Positions 42,318-54,181 of a DNA stretch of 64,000 nt are shown here, piece by piece; within the stretch, counting starts at the first letter, position 1; each line of letters begins with the position of its first letter. Both the position numbers and the translations under genes were made by a program. The DNA is from Maniola hyperantus (Eukaryota > Arthropoda > Insecta > Lepidoptera > Nymphalidae). The stretch lies in NCBI RefSeq assembly GCF_902806685.2, contig NC_048556.1:2852001-2916000 (forward strand), in the 5' to 3' direction. Below the pieces are notes generated by a model, which saw only the letters and a program-made list of their open reading frames with translations, ran no database searches and had not been told where the DNA came from.

Positions 42318-42918
42318 TATGGACATGGATTTTGATTTTCCCGGAATAAACCAGGCAATCATTAACGTTGTCAGTATGTAGTATAGTACGACATCTTGCA
42401 AGATGCTCTAATAACCCACTTCCGCTTCCTCGTGCTCAGAAATAACATGCGACAGATTCGCGAGACATTTTCTCCAATTTTCCGAGGATACATTACCTAA
42501 GTATCTACATATGTTATTGCTAAGCTCTCCTTAGCTATCGGTAAGGTCTTTTAACGATTCAAAAGCACTTTTATTTGACTAAAAAATCTTTCTATTTCAT
42601 AGTATAAAATTGTTTCATCATGAGCTATAAAGCTCTACATCCTGCTAAGCATAGTTTTTTGCGATGATATGCCAATTAATTATGCCAGAGTTAATCGTAC
42701 CCATTGATAGATAAAATAAATAGGATGTTACTGTGGTATGGCACTCGCTAGGTGTCAACAGACAATGCATCGCGTCGAAGGTCACTCCTTATACTGATAA
42801 CGATGCGCACGCGCAGCATATCAACGCGTTAGTCACGGTTATGCAATGTGCACGGCTTGCCGAGAACATGCTGGATAATCGGTGATCCATTATTGATCGT
42901 TCATTGATTGACAGTAGG
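42318..42918. other. Spacer without recognised feature
   Basis: No credible frame or repeat. Confidence 0.4.
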
Positions 42919-42920
42919 TA

Positions 42921-43436
42921 CTTAATTACGTCCGCGTGGACTACACAAATTTCAAACCCCTGTTTAACCCCTTTAGAGTCCCCGCAGACCACAAACTTTT
43001 TATCGGCCGGTACATACCACGATTAATTTTTGTTTTTATTTGTCGATATTTCAACATACTATTTATTTTATACATTAAAATATGTCGTTAAACCACGAAT
43101 AAGCTTAAAATCATTAGTTTTTATCGGCCGATAGCACAGAATATGTAATAGTGATAGTTTGATCGGTTTCTTAATCAGTACGAAGATAATGTAATGTTAA
43201 AATTTGCGCACTTAAATACATCTTCATACTGATTAAGAAACCGACCAAACTATCGGCCGATAAAAAGTTTGTGGTCTGCGGGGACTTTAGGGGTTGAATT
43301 TTTAAAAATCCTTTATTAGCGGATGTCTACGTCATAATAGCTATCTGCATGCCAAATTTCAGCCTGATCCGTTCAGTGGTTTGAGGGGTGCGTTGATAGA
43401 TTAGTCAGTAAATCAGTCAGCTTTTCCTTTTGTTAA
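42921..43436 (-). mobile_element. Helitron family B interrupted by a MITE
   Basis: tacgtccgcgtggactacac to gtcagcttttccttttgtta, with a 310-bp MITE inside. Confidence 0.8.
42977..43286. mobile_element. MITE with 32-bp inverted ends, nested in Helitron
   Basis: agtccccgcagaccacaaac and its exact inverse form the termini, continuing through tttttatcggccg. TTAG flanks both sides (42973-42976, 43287-43290). A second inner inverted pair (ggtttcttaatcagta / tactgattaagaaacc) lies to the right. Superfamily not clear. Confidence 0.85.
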
Positions 43437-43442
43437 TTTAGA

Positions 43443-43655
43443 CTAGCGTATGCTCGCGACTTCGTTCGCGTGGACTACACAAATTACAAACCCCTATTTT
43501 ACGCCCTTAGGGGTTGAATTTTCAAAAATCCTTTCTTAACAGATGTCTACATCATAATAGCTATCTGCAGCCCAAATTTCAGCCCAATCCGTCCAGTGGT
43601 GTGCGTTGATAGATCAGTCAGCTTTTCCTTCATGGTATATAATATATACATAGAT
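43443..43655 (-). mobile_element. Helitron family B
   Basis: ctagcgtatgctcgcgactt onward, directly after the previous Helitron in the same orientation. Confidence 0.75.
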
Positions 43656-43659
43656 ATCA

Positions 43660-44335
43660 GTATAGATTAGTTTTAAGTAAGGATGTAGTGATATGACAGT
43701 GGTTGTGTGTAGTTTAACGAAGCCATTTTCATCACGACCCATCGTTCTCGACTATGAGGTTGTTGTTCTCATTACAGTCTAGGCGCCAGCTTTTGTCTGG
43801 CGCTTGACGTACTTTTCTAATAAGAAATTATTTCGTAGGTTTCCACCCACCTCGACAACCCACTTCCGAACAGGAATCCTCAATTAATGCAAGCTGTTTA
43901 TGAAAAGCGTAAGCTGTAATTAAAGTTTACTGTTTTCACGTCATAGTGACTGACGTATGAACGGGTGAGTAGGTGTTGTTTAGGTACAACGGGTCGTGTA
44001 GGTAGTTGGTACCTACCTAGCACCTAAATTACTAATCATTGTAAGCACAGAAATATTACACCTATGAATTACCATACATGATGTTGTATTTGGGTTAGCG
44101 GGTCCTGTTCCTGGTATTAAACCAAGGTAAATTTTATTTTTAGATCTATGTACCTAGCATAGAATAACGGGTATTTGCTATTTGATACTAATTTTAACCA
44201 TGGATTATTTTTTGTGCTTCCCACTAAAGTGTCAGCTTTATTTTGAAGATATCATACTCTCTCAGGAGCTTCGAATGTCAGTGATAGCTATACAGTTTCC
44301 GAGCTCTCAAGCGCGAAGGCGAAATCACACAACCC
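43660..44335. other. Spacer without recognised feature
   Basis: No gene. tcaggcgccagctt / tggcgcttgacg near 43780-43810 is a short imperfect inverted pair. Confidence 0.4.
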
Positions 44336-44340
44336 ATACT

Positions 44341-44517
44341 TCTATACTAATATTATAAATGCGAAAGTGTGTCTGTCTGTCCGTCTGTCTGTCTGTCTGC
44401 TAGCCTTTCACGGCCCACCCGTTCAACCGATTTTGACGTTTGGTACTTGGACATATAGGCTACTTTTATCCCGGAAAATCAAATAGTTCCCACGGGACTT
44501 TAAAAAACCTAAATCTA
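44341..44517 (+). mobile_element. Helitron family A, 3' end lost
   Basis: TCTATACTAATATTATAAAT start. It stops at aaaaacctaaatct where a MITE begins. Confidence 0.75.
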
Positions 44518-44522
44518 AGAAA

Positions 44523-44690
44523 TAATGTACATCGACCTTTAGAATGACATTTCGGCTTTGTAGTGCGTTGTCTCTGTCACTCTTATCACTCTTATCTATG
44601 TGAGGTTTTGTCAGTCTCAGAGACAACGACAGAGACAAAGCTCTACAAAACCGCTATCTCTCTCTAAAGGTCGATGTACCTACATTATGT
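44523..44690. mobile_element. MITE family 6, copy 2
   Basis: aatgtacatcgacctttaga at the left and ctctaaaggtcgatgtacct at the right. Confidence 0.75.
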
Positions 44691-44704
44691 GTGCCTACAT
44701 GAAA

Positions 44705-44870
44705 ATAATGTAGGTACATCGATCTTTAGAAGGAGATAGCAGATTTGTAGAGCACTGTCAGAGTCGTTGAGACCGACAAAACGTCATATAGGTATGAGTG
44801 ACAGAGACAACGCTCTACAAAGCCGAAATGTCATTCTAAAGGCCGATGTACATTACTTTCGGCCGCGTAC
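44705..44870. mobile_element. MITE family 6, copy 3
   Basis: aatgtaggtacatcgatctt to taaaggccgatgtacattac. It lies 14 bp from copy 2. Confidence 0.75.
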
Positions 44871-44880
44871 TGTACTTTGA

Positions 44881-45095
44881 TTGCTGGCTTGTTGCTGGTT
44901 GGTTTATTGTTTATCCTTCAATCACGCCGCAACAAAGCAATGGATTGACCTGATTTTTTTCATGGATAGTGAATAAGTTACAGTTGAAGACTTGAAGAGT
45001 GACATAGGCTACTTTTCATCCCAAAAAATCAAAGAGTTCCCACGGGATTTTTCAAAATCTAAATCCACGCAAACGAAGTCGCGGACAACAGCTAG
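44881..45095 (+). mobile_element. Helitron family A, diverged
   Basis: gttggtttattgtttatcct to cgaagtcgcggacaacagCTAG. Confidence 0.7.
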
Positions 45096-45427
45096 TTTAT
45101 AATATGGGCAGTGATTTTCTAACAATATACCCTAATGATCTTGACCTGATGGTTGCTGAAACAGCCATGGAAATCCCTAAAGCTTTTTTTTACATTCCTC
45201 AACACACAGCATGGACATAAGTTACACGGACACGAATAACCGGATACACAGCATCCCATACAAAATAATACAAGCATACATTTAATCTATCCGAGGCGAC
45301 ATCTCAACACGAATAGGAAATGCAAGCTCAAGGAAACTATTAATTGTTCAAATAGACAAACACCTGGTGGTAATTTTGGCGACTCAAATAAAACATCCAT
45401 ACTACGTGTTATAGCTTCATTTTTCAC

Positions 45428-45640
45428 TCGACTGCGGCGAAGCCCAAACGAGGGTTATGTGTTTTACCTGTCCTATATCCGTTCCTATATCCGCTTGTAA
45501 CTACTGAAAGGGTAAACCGATTTTGATGAATGATACGTCATTAAATTTGTCTTGATGACGCGAGTGTCACTAGTTACCCAGAATTCTTAAAAATCAAAAT
45601 GGCGGAATTTATTGCGTGGGCTGAATTTTTTTTTTTTTAA
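45428..45640. repeat. Dispersed repeat F (CGACTGCGGCGAAGCCC)
   Basis: tcgactgcggcgaagcccaa, gggttatgtgttttacctgt, and aaaatcaaaatggcggaatt. Shares order with the copy at 53335. Confidence 0.65.
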
Positions 45641-45871
45641 AGTCATGATGATGGTTAAAAACACTATCTCCTTGACCATAAAGCACCGCTTTGAGCGCGT
45701 GCGCATCCGTCCGTCGATACTATAGTGGTTCGGTTTTTTCAAATCCTAATATAGAAAGAAGAAATGCTTCTTTTTTGGCTCGCTATCCGTCGTTTGAAAT
45801 AGTTAGGCCATTTCTTAACGATGTCCTGTCAGGTAAACAACTGTGGAAGAGGTTTTTTTTTAATTTTCTAT

Positions 45872-46030
45872 AATATAAAAATGAATGACTAAATGCTGCT
45901 CATCGCAAATCTCGAGAACAGCTGCACCGATTTCGCTAATTCTTTTTTTATAATATTCCTTGAAGTACCTACGAGGATGGTTCTTACGGAGAGAAAAATT
46001 TAAAAAATTTGAATTGACTGTTAGGCCTAT
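45872..46030 (+). mobile_element. Helitron-like family G, 3' truncated
   Basis: aaaatgaatgactaaatgct to tttgaattgactgttaggc. Confidence 0.6.
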
Positions 46031-46034
46031 TGCT

Positions 46035-47395
46035 AAACAATATAAAAAGTGGAAAGAAATATTATAGTAAAATTGGGTTTCTGTCGCTTGGTATATTATA
46101 GTAGTATACTTACTATATATATATTTATGAACTCAGTATTTTTTTCTCTTTCATTTGACATCCCATTCGATACAATAGCAAAAAAAAATTTAAGACCCCA
46201 ACTTTTTATCCGTCAGATCGGTTTTGTTCGTATAAAGTGTAACCTGTCACCCGGACCATGACAACGAATTAATTGACACTCTCCACTCATCAAAATCGGC
46301 TCAGTAGTTTAGCCGCAACTGTGAAACACACATAGATACAAACATACATCATCGACTGTCAAAATCATAACCCTTCCTTTTGGCTTTGCTGTAGTCGGAA
46401 AAAAAACATAACGGCATATTCCTTTCAGTTTGACGGATCCATATCCATAATTACCTGACCATGTCAAAAGTTCCCGATACGATGTGACAGACAGACAGGC
46501 GCGTTGCGTAGGAAGTCATTAGTTACGCGTTATGCGGACGCTACTCTCTACCAGCTACCTACTGCTGTACCGTCCACAAAAAAATATAAAACTTCAAACG
46601 AATATAGCACCTATTTACTCAAAAATACTCATTTACTTCATATTTGTTCCTGAAAGATAATTTTCTGAATTTTCCCATATTGGCACAAATATGAAATAAA
46701 TGAGTATTTGTGACCAAAGTTTTTATGGAAAAACATGTAGATGCATAAATGTTATGCTCGCAAAACTCATTACCATAAGCCTTTGATGTATAATTTGTCA
46801 ATTTTCGAAAAACTAAATAAAATTTGAATTTTCGCGGCTGGATGTATCAAATCACCTATCACGACTTTTAGTACGGATGGTGAATAGACGGACGTCGCAA
46901 TGCATAAACGAGTCAATAGAGTAATTTCTGCGGGAAAATATTTTTATGACGGGTGCCAGTAAGTTATAAAGTTAATTCTCGGAGGATCTAGTGAACGTCG
47001 GCTTTCCAAAATAATTATGTTTCAGACAGTTAGACCTCCAACTTCCAAGTTACTACAGCTAGAATTTTACCCATTTCTCTATAGTTTACAATTTACATCC
47101 ACAAATCAATAAAACAATGTCCATAAAGACGGGATCTGTGTAAACAGCCATAAATCAAAATTGCGGGGACTGTTGCAACAGGCAACGGGACATAAAGACT
47201 TGCCTATAAATAATAATCTAGGTATTTGACTTAAATCACCTTAAGCCTCGTCATAATCTGAAGTTTGTTTGTTGAACGGTTGAATAGATATTGATGAAAG
47301 GACAACTACAACTTTCTATGGGGAGTTGGTATCAGAACAACTCCCTATTTGACGACGTCCCTAGGTCCCTATAGCGTATAGTGCTGTGTGGTCTT
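46035..47395. other. Spacer with one inverted pair
   Basis: aaatactcatttacttcata (about 46622) and tatgaaataaatgagtattt (about 46690) face each other. No gene was recognised over this 1.3 kb. Confidence 0.4.
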
Positions 47396-47429
47396 CATTT
47401 TCAGCTGGGGCAGTTTTGAAATTTATCTA

Positions 47430-47656
47430 AATATATAAAAGGAAAAGGTGACTGATTGACTGACAGACTGACTGACTGAACTATCAATGCACAGCTCAAA
47501 CTATAGGTCGGATCGGGCCGAAATTTGGCATGCAGATAACTATTATGACATAGGCATCCGCTAAGAAAGGATTTTTGAAAATTCAACCCCTAAGGCGGTG
47601 AAATAGGGGTTTGAAATTTGTGTTGTCAACGCGGACGAAGTCGTAGGCATAAGCTA
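47430..47656 (+). mobile_element. Helitron family B, complete
   Basis: tatataaaaggaaaaggtga, (GACT)n, and gacgaagtcgtaggcataagCTAG. Confidence 0.8.
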
Positions 47657-47678
47657 GTATATCCCTAGGTATAGTACT

Positions 47679-47890
47679 ACCCTTACTATAAACGCGAAAG
47701 TGTGTTTGTTTGTTGGTCCTTCAATCACGTCGCAACAGTGCAACGGATTGATGCGATTTTTGCATGGTATAGACAAGATAAAGACCTGGAGAGTGACATA
47801 GGCTACTTTTTATCCCAGAAAATCAAAGAGTTCCCACGAGATTTTTAAAAACCTAAATCCACGCGTACGAAATCGTGGGCATCAGCCAGT
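47679..47890 (+). mobile_element. Helitron family A
   Basis: cccttactataaacgcgaaa to gcgtacgaaatcgtgggcat. CTAG is mutated to CCAG. Confidence 0.75.
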
Positions 47891-48132
47891 ATAGGTAAAC
47901 ACAATTTACAACTTGTTGACTGATTCTCGAGTCGATAGCTAAGTATAGAATCATTAATAGATTTCATTCATAACGATCGACAACTAATCGATTCCAGTTG
48001 TCGATGCACTCTGGTATCGATTACATCGACGTATTTATTGGGCAATTTGATTATGTTTTTATTACTTTTCTTTGCTACGATCTTATCTGATGGTAATAGG
48101 TAAAAGGTATCTTGTTTATACTTTTGCGTGCT

Positions 48133-48360
48133 TCGATATAAATGACAAGATATGCCCAAGCGAACAAAATTGTTTACGGTTTTGGAACCAAATAAATCAG
48201 CGTCACCTCAGATACTAATGAACGACCTGTTTGAAATCCAGACCTCACTGAGGTTGCATTGGTGCTAAATAAACATTTTAGGATCAATGAGTCGGTGCTA
48301 CTTTGCTTGTTCAATGGCCCTGTCCTTACGAAGTAATATATAGGTCAATGTTACCTTTGT
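48133..48360. repeat. Dispersed repeat M11, copy 2
   Basis: tcgatataaatgacaagata to aagtaatatataggtcaatg. Confidence 0.75.
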
Positions 48361-48362
48361 GA

Positions 48363-48945
48363 GTTACTAGCGGCTTCGCACGGGTAGCTTATTGCAATTG
48401 GCTATTTGACATTTTTTGGAAAAATATTTTAAAGGAGACAGTCCATTTGGGGTGTACTCTTGTACCTTATACCGTGAAAAGCAAAAAATACAGAGAGTTC
48501 ATTAAAAATAAAATAAATTAGAAAATCATAATAAATAATTTGCTAAAATAAAAATGTTATTTCAAGTTTTTCGGTACTGCTTACAACACTTACAAGATGG
48601 CGTCCTTCAAGCCATAGAGAAGACAGTAGACATCTTGTTCTATGTCAAATGTCATTTCTGGCGAATTTCACATATATTTTGACAGATTATGTCAAAAAAC
48701 ATAAATCCGTCCGCCATTATTACGTATTTATAGCTTAGTTGTGTTGCGTCACGTGGAGAAAATGAATAATATTACCACTAAAATGAAAATGAGTTCATGG
48801 ATTTGATCAATCAAAAATGGTTTAATGTTTTACTTTATCTTATTTTATTACTGGTACAAGACCAGACCCACACTCCATACAATTCTGGACCGTCTCCTTT
48901 ACGTAGGTTTATTTTAGAAAATAAATAATTTTTAAAATCTATTTC
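48363..48945. other. Spacer, partly Helitron E-like at its left edge
   Basis: gttactagcggcttcgcacg at 48361 resembles the family E end at 10007. The rest is unassigned. Confidence 0.4.
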
Positions 48946-48954
48946 TGAAAAATA

Positions 48955-49020
48955 AAGATTCAAGTACGGGATTTTCAAAAACCTAAATCCACGCGGACGA
49001 AGTTGCGGGCATCAGCTAGT
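48955..49020 (+). mobile_element. Helitron family A 3' terminus only
   Basis: aaacctaaatccacgcggac then gaagttgcgggcatcagCTAG. Confidence 0.6.
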
Positions 49021-49272
49021 ATATGACAGTAAAAACGTACGATGCTCAATTCATAATGGCCATATCTACCCCCCATATTTCACGAGAGGAGTCGTACATT
49101 GTCACCCACGCGAATTATTTGCCTACCATAGCATTGTTTCTTTATTTATTGCTCGTTTCTGATTTATTTGCTCAAGATGTTACCCGCGGCTTCGCTCGCG
49201 ATAACATCGCGTACAAACTATGTTCTTAGGGCGCTCCTAATTTATGATCCTATGCCCGCCTATCCAACTATA

Positions 49273-49425
49273 ACTCCCGCAAATTGCTATTGCGCTGGAA
49301 CCATGACTCATTAACATCGAAATGACGTCATTTTGCCGTCAGCCGAAATAAAAATATACCATCAGCTCGAAACTTCAGTCTAGTGCTGACGTCACTAAAA
49401 TGACGGTCACGCAATTTGCGGGACT
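49273..49425. mobile_element. CRE-containing MITE, copy 2 (inverted)
   Basis: actcccgcaaattgctattg to acgcaatttgcgggact, with aaatgacgtcattt and gctgacgtcact inside. Confidence 0.75.
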
Positions 49426-49429
49426 TACA

Positions 49430-49668
49430 CTAGCTGACGCCCGCGACTTCGTCCGCGTGGAATTACGTTTTTAAAAATCCCATGGGAACTCCTTGATTTT
49501 CCGGGATAAAAAGTAGCCTATGTCACTCTCCAGGTCTTTAACTATATTCGTGCAAAAAATCACGTCGATCCGGTGCTCCGTTGCGATGTGATTGAAGACA
49601 AACCAACAAACCAACAAACCAAGAAATCAAGAAACCAACAAACAAACACACTTTCGCATTTATAATAG
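49430..49668 (-). mobile_element. Helitron family A, complete
   Basis: ctagctgacgcccgcgactt to cactttcgcatttataatag, 4 bp from the MITE end. Confidence 0.8.
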
Positions 49669-49671
49669 GCG

Positions 49672-50435
49672 TGAGAGTATGGGCGGATGGGCAGTATACG
49701 AGTGGATGCGGTGGGCCTTAAAAGTAAGTTATAGAATTAACAGAGTACGCGCTCCCCTTAACCAATATGGCAGCTAATAGATTTTATTTTAAGCAGTCCT
49801 ACATACATCAATCAATCGATACCCAATCGGTCGGCAACGGATTTGCTCCGACATACTTCTGTACTCGAATAGGTGAACGCTTCCGGCGAGGCGCGTGCCG
49901 TGTTGCCAGTTTTTTTAATTGCCAAGTCGGGATTTTGGAACATTTTGAGTGAAAAAAGTGGGATTCTTTCGTCGAAAGCGGGACATGTTAAAAAACGCAT
50001 ATAATCAGAAGTTTTTAAATATTTATCTTTTTACTTGAATTCAAATGACGTTTACGTGACAATATATAGCAAAAATCGCGCGCTTATCTTCATTAGGTAC
50101 GCCCGCCCACACTTCCCAACAAGAAAATAGTACTCCTAAAGATATCTTAAAGACAATAAGACATCTTACAGATTTTTTTCTTATCGGGCTTGTCTGTGCC
50201 ACCCGCTCACGTTTCCTCAGCACGCTGCTCGCACGGTCGAGCTATCCCCGAAAATCGGGACTGAGCCTGTCCCGGGCGGGACATTTGATTTTGACTTGAA
50301 AAATCGGGACGTCCCGCCAAAATAGGGGCGTCTGGCAACGCTGGGCGCGTGCCGCGTGCCGTAGCTTGTTTTTTCAGTCAAAAATATTTCCAGTTCGAGG
50401 ATTTTTGTAAGAGCATCCGTTAAGCCGATTTTGAA
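49672..50435. other. Spacer with short internal repeats
   Basis: gggatt/gggaca-type repeats between 49925 and 50330 (cgggac occurs several times) suggest a decayed element. No gene. Confidence 0.4.
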
Positions 50436-50436
50436 A

Positions 50437-50529
50437 TTTCCCGGCGAAGGACTTTTTGTCCCGGAAAATCAAAGAGTTCCCACGGGATTTTAGAAGCCTT
50501 TAAAAGAAGTCGCGGGCAACATCTGCTTG
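50437..50529 (+). mobile_element. Helitron family A 3' fragment
   Basis: tttgtcccggaaaatcaaag to gaagtcgcgggcaacatctg. Confidence 0.55.
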
Positions 50530-50753
50530 ATACAGAGGTGGTTTGCAATGTGCATCTTGGAGACTAGACTAGAGAGAAATGACCTAGAAATGACAAAAAT
50601 CATGATTTTTTTAAAATTACTCTCATTATTAATTAATTTTAGATCTATAAACTACCTCTATACAAAAAAAATACTTCACTTTATTACTACAGTCCAAGAC
50701 CTTATTTGTATGGGATTACGGTAACAGAGAGAGCGCTATAGGAACATCGATAT

Positions 50754-50970
50754 AAATAACAAGATATGCCCAATAGAACAAAAATTTTCACGGTTTTGGA
50801 ACCAAATAAATCAGCGCCACCTCTTAGATACTAATGAACGACCTGTTTGAAATCCAGACGTCACTGAGGTTGCATTGGTGCTAAATAAACATTTTTAGGA
50901 CCAATGAGTCGGTGTCATTTTGCTTGTCCAATGGCCCTGTCTTTACGAAGTAATATATAAGGCAATGGCG
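50754..50970. repeat. Dispersed repeat M11, copy 3
   Basis: catcgatataaataacaaga to agtaatatataaggcaatg. Confidence 0.75.
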
Positions 50971-51263
50971 CTATACTAACTTCTTTCGGCGGATAGGGTA
51001 TAGTAATGTTGCCTGTCATGGTCTTCTCATTTGAAACGCATGGTACATTTTGATTACATAGTAATGGATTCTGTATAAATAGGAAGCAGGAACATTAGAA
51101 TGAAGCAGAAAGTAATATTGTTTACTGGAAACACACACACAGACTGTACAGAGGAAATTAACTTCCTAGACTGGAATATGAATCAGTTTCTCTACTAGAT
51201 CAGTTTACCTAAGTACTTATTGATATTAAATAGTAGTAAAAGGAAGATAGACAGATAATAGAC

Positions 51264-51287
51264 AGCCCTTCTGGTGACAGAAGGGCT
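51264..51287. other. 10-bp hairpin beside a minisatellite
   Basis: agcccttctg and cagaagggct around gtga. The right arm with ggtgacagaagggct matches the LINE at 39655, so it may be a LINE scrap. Confidence 0.5.
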
Positions 51288-51290
51288 CGG

Positions 51291-51400
51291 AACTCGAGTC
51301 GAACTCGAATTGAACTCGAGTCGAACTAGAATCGAACTAGAATCGAACTCGAGTCAAACTCGAGTCGAACTCGAGCCAAACTAGAATCGAACTCGAGTCG
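51291..51400. repeat. 11-bp minisatellite, ten units
   Basis: Exactly ten 11-mers. Two main variants, aactcgagtcg and aactagaatcg, are interspersed with singletons. No length variation among units. Confidence 0.9.
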
Positions 51401-51439
51401 AAATTCATGACTAATTTTCCCCTTTTCTCTTTAACCAAG

Positions 51440-51912
51440 CGTAAAACTTTTAATATATCTACTTATTTTTTATCTCTAAGCAAATATTAATCAAAATTTC
51501 AAAATCACAAGTTAATTCAATGAAACAGCGGCAATTTGTTTCACCCGATTTCGACATGAATGTTGAATTGGAAGGAAAAGCGACATGTTTGTTGGAGACC
51601 GAACCGATATCCGACTGTTTACTACTTCAACCAAATAAATTTGTTTCTGTTCCGTTGAATAGAAACCAACATTAACATGTAGCCCGAAAAACAAGGATAT
51701 TCAACGATGTATTTTTGGTGGTAGACTGGATAAAGCGACCAAAGTCATTACTCATTTTACTTAGTCATCATTACACAAAACCTTTTGGTATCTACCTACT
51801 TTAATCTCATCTGACGTCTTCTAGTGGTAAAGATAATAAGACAAAAAATATTTCATAGTAGGTATTTTAATTTATACTAAAGGTTCTTTTCACAGCATTT
51901 TTTACATTACAG
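51440..51912. other. Spacer without recognised feature
   Basis: No supported gene. Confidence 0.4.
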
Positions 51913-51916
51913 TATT

Positions 51917-51969
51917 TTTAGGGTTCCGTACCTCAAAAGGAAAAACGGAACCCTTATAGGATCACTTTG

Positions 51970-52002
<33 letters not shown>

Positions 52003-52262
52003 AAGAAACCTACAGGGTTAGATCACACACAAAAAATTAAATTGTGGTCATGAACTAATAATTAGTATTTTCAACTTTCGAAGTGAGTGACTATATCAAG
52101 TTGAGTATCATATGAAAGGTCTTCACTTGTACATTCTAAAACAGATTTTTATTTATTTTTATGCATCATAGTTTTTGAATTATCGTGCAAAATGTCGAAA
52201 AAATACGACTGTAGTTCGGAACCCTCATTGCGCGAGCCTGACTCGCACTTGGCCGGTTTTTT
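51917..52262 (+). repeat. Dispersed repeat D with both ends
   Basis: tttttagggttccgtacctc to gactcgcacttggccggttt. An internal deletion after cctacagggtta shortens it. Confidence 0.8.
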
Positions 52263-52397
52263 TAATAGTTAAAAACTTACAAGATTACATGCTATGTCAT
52301 TGTTTTGTGGACAACAAGCAAAGAAAATTCAAAGACATAATTAATATAACATTAAAAACTAAGCAATTAAAAAAACAATAAAATTTGTAATAAATAA

Positions 52398-52602
52398 TCC
52401 ATCATAACATTATAAATATGAAAGTATGTAGGTATGTCTGTTTGTCCGTAGGTCTGGTATCTTTTCACGGCCCATACGTTTCAAAAATTTTAATAAGATT
52501 TAGTATACAGATTTTCCAAGAGATCCCAAGAAAGAGAAATCCCAAGGGATTTTATTTTTAAAAACCTAAATCCACGCAAACGTAGTCGCGGAAATTAGCT
52601 AG
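52398..52602 (+). mobile_element. Helitron family A
   Basis: aacattataaatatgaaagt to gtagtcgcggaaattagCTAG. Confidence 0.75.
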
Positions 52603-52779
52603 TATTTTATAATTGTATGTAGAGCATGAAAAATCCCAAAAGCCCCCTCTATCCTGTACATAAATATCTCATTGTTGGAAACATAAAAAACATTAATCAG
52701 ACGACAAAATAAATCAAGAGAATTACGTAACTGTAGCAGCGGCGGCTGCGTTTTCTTAATTTTCACGCAAAGACATTCA

Positions 52780-52935
52780 GCCAGACAGAGAGAGAAATAA
52801 AACAAAGTGCGAGCTTTTGGTACTAAAGATAGAGATAGCATGACACGACAGTTTGGGGCGCACGCGCATCGCTGAAAGCTCGCGGCTCCGATTATCTTCA
52901 GTCTTAACTCAACCCTCGAAGTGTGCGGACGTGAG
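52780..52935 (+). promoter_or_regulatory. Core promoter with Inr and DPE
   Basis: TCAGTC at 52898-52903 fits the arthropod initiator with A52900 as +1. GGACGT at 52927-52932 occupies +28 to +33 exactly and fits the DPE consensus RGWYVT. No TATA box is visible at -30, as expected for DPE promoters. Upstream ggcgcacgcgcatcg (about 52857) resembles an NRF-1/Erect-wing site, and gacagagagagaaat (about 52785) gives a GAGA tract. Confidence 0.65.
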
Positions 52936-53119
52936 AACCGTAACGCGTTTGCTGAAAAATTCAACTCGATATCGTTTCATCGTGAACTTAATCGTGTTGA
53001 GTGACATTTGAGTGTTGTGCTAATTTTCTTGTGACCTCTGTCGATATATTTGACTTGATTTTATCGTTGTGACATTTAGTTTTGATGTGCGCGGGAATTG
53101 TACTCGTTTCCCGTAGCTG
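52900..53119 (+). other. Probable noncoding first exon
   Basis: From the inferred start to the donor GTAGCTG|GTAAGC at 53119/53120. It is free of recognised repeats and more GC-balanced than its surroundings. The only late ATG (about 53084) would open a short upstream frame. I infer splicing to the acceptor at 63843, but another downstream exon beyond the window is equally possible. Confidence 0.5.
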
Positions 53120-53334
53120 GTAAGCCCATTTGTGTTTATTTTAGGATATAATTAAATATAGAACGTTCGTGTATGAAAACATAATTAGTTTCATATTTAA
53201 CATGATTCAGAGTTACCTAGAAATATTCGTAGCGTGTAATGTTGTTGTCGGTTCGTTGGAAAACGGAATTCGAGACACATGTGTAGCACATACCTATGTA
53301 TTTCTTATGAATAGCAATAAATACAATTATTACT

Positions 53335-53550
53335 TTACCCGACTGCGGTGAAGCCCAAAGGAGGCTTATGTGTTTGACCTGTATGTTCGTATGTATGTCC
53401 GCTCGTAACTACTCAACGGTTCAACCGATTGTGATAAATGCGTTGTCAATAGATTCGTACATAAGATTCTTAAAAATTCAAAATTGCGGATTTTATGCGC
53501 TTTTATATGCGGGCTGAAAAAGATGCGACATAAACCACAGTCGGGGGTTT
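53335..53550. repeat. Dispersed repeat F, copy 2
   Basis: acccgactgcggtgaagccc to aaaccacagtcgggggttt: short inverted ends ccgactg...cagtcgg bound it. Confidence 0.7.
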
Positions 53551-53769
53551 TTTTTTAAATAACATGTTGATAAGTGTAGGTAAGTAAGGTACAAGAGTTA
53601 AGCTAGTTATAGCAAAGGAACGCTTCAAAACAGTACCTATCAAGTGTAAATAAATAAGTAATGTTGACTTAATTAGGTAACTGGATGTGGCACCAAAATT
53701 TGGCGGTAAAAACTACAGGCCCCGAAGAGTATTTAAATCGTCGATCTCTGTTATTCACAACGTCTGAAT

Positions 53770-54048
53770 ATCATCAACCCTTCGCTGACACACTACTAAG
53801 CACGGGTCTCCTCTCAGAATGAGAAGGGTTTGGCTATAGTCCACCGTGCTGGCCAAGTGCCGGATTGGCAGACTTCACACACCTTTAATAACATTATGGG
53901 GAACTATCAGGCATGCAGGTTTCCTCACGATGTTTTCCTTCACCGTTAAAGCAAGTGAAATTGAATTGTTTAAAACACACATAACACCGACAAAGTTAGA
54001 GGTGCGTGTCCGAGATCAAATCCCCGAATAGGAGATCAACTCCACTAG
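53770..54048 (-). mobile_element. SINE family 1
   Basis: catcaacccttcgctgacac to a decayed head. Sits in the proposed first intron of the promoter's gene. Confidence 0.75.
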
Positions 54049-54181
54049 GTAGCACAGCTATCTAGGTAATAACTAATAGGTAGGTAGGTACCTAGTAGCC
54101 CTAAATAAAAATTTAAACTTTTCTATTTTTTTACCGCTACGCCTCGTAGCGCTGAGCTGCTTGTTGTTGTAAACTGTAAGA

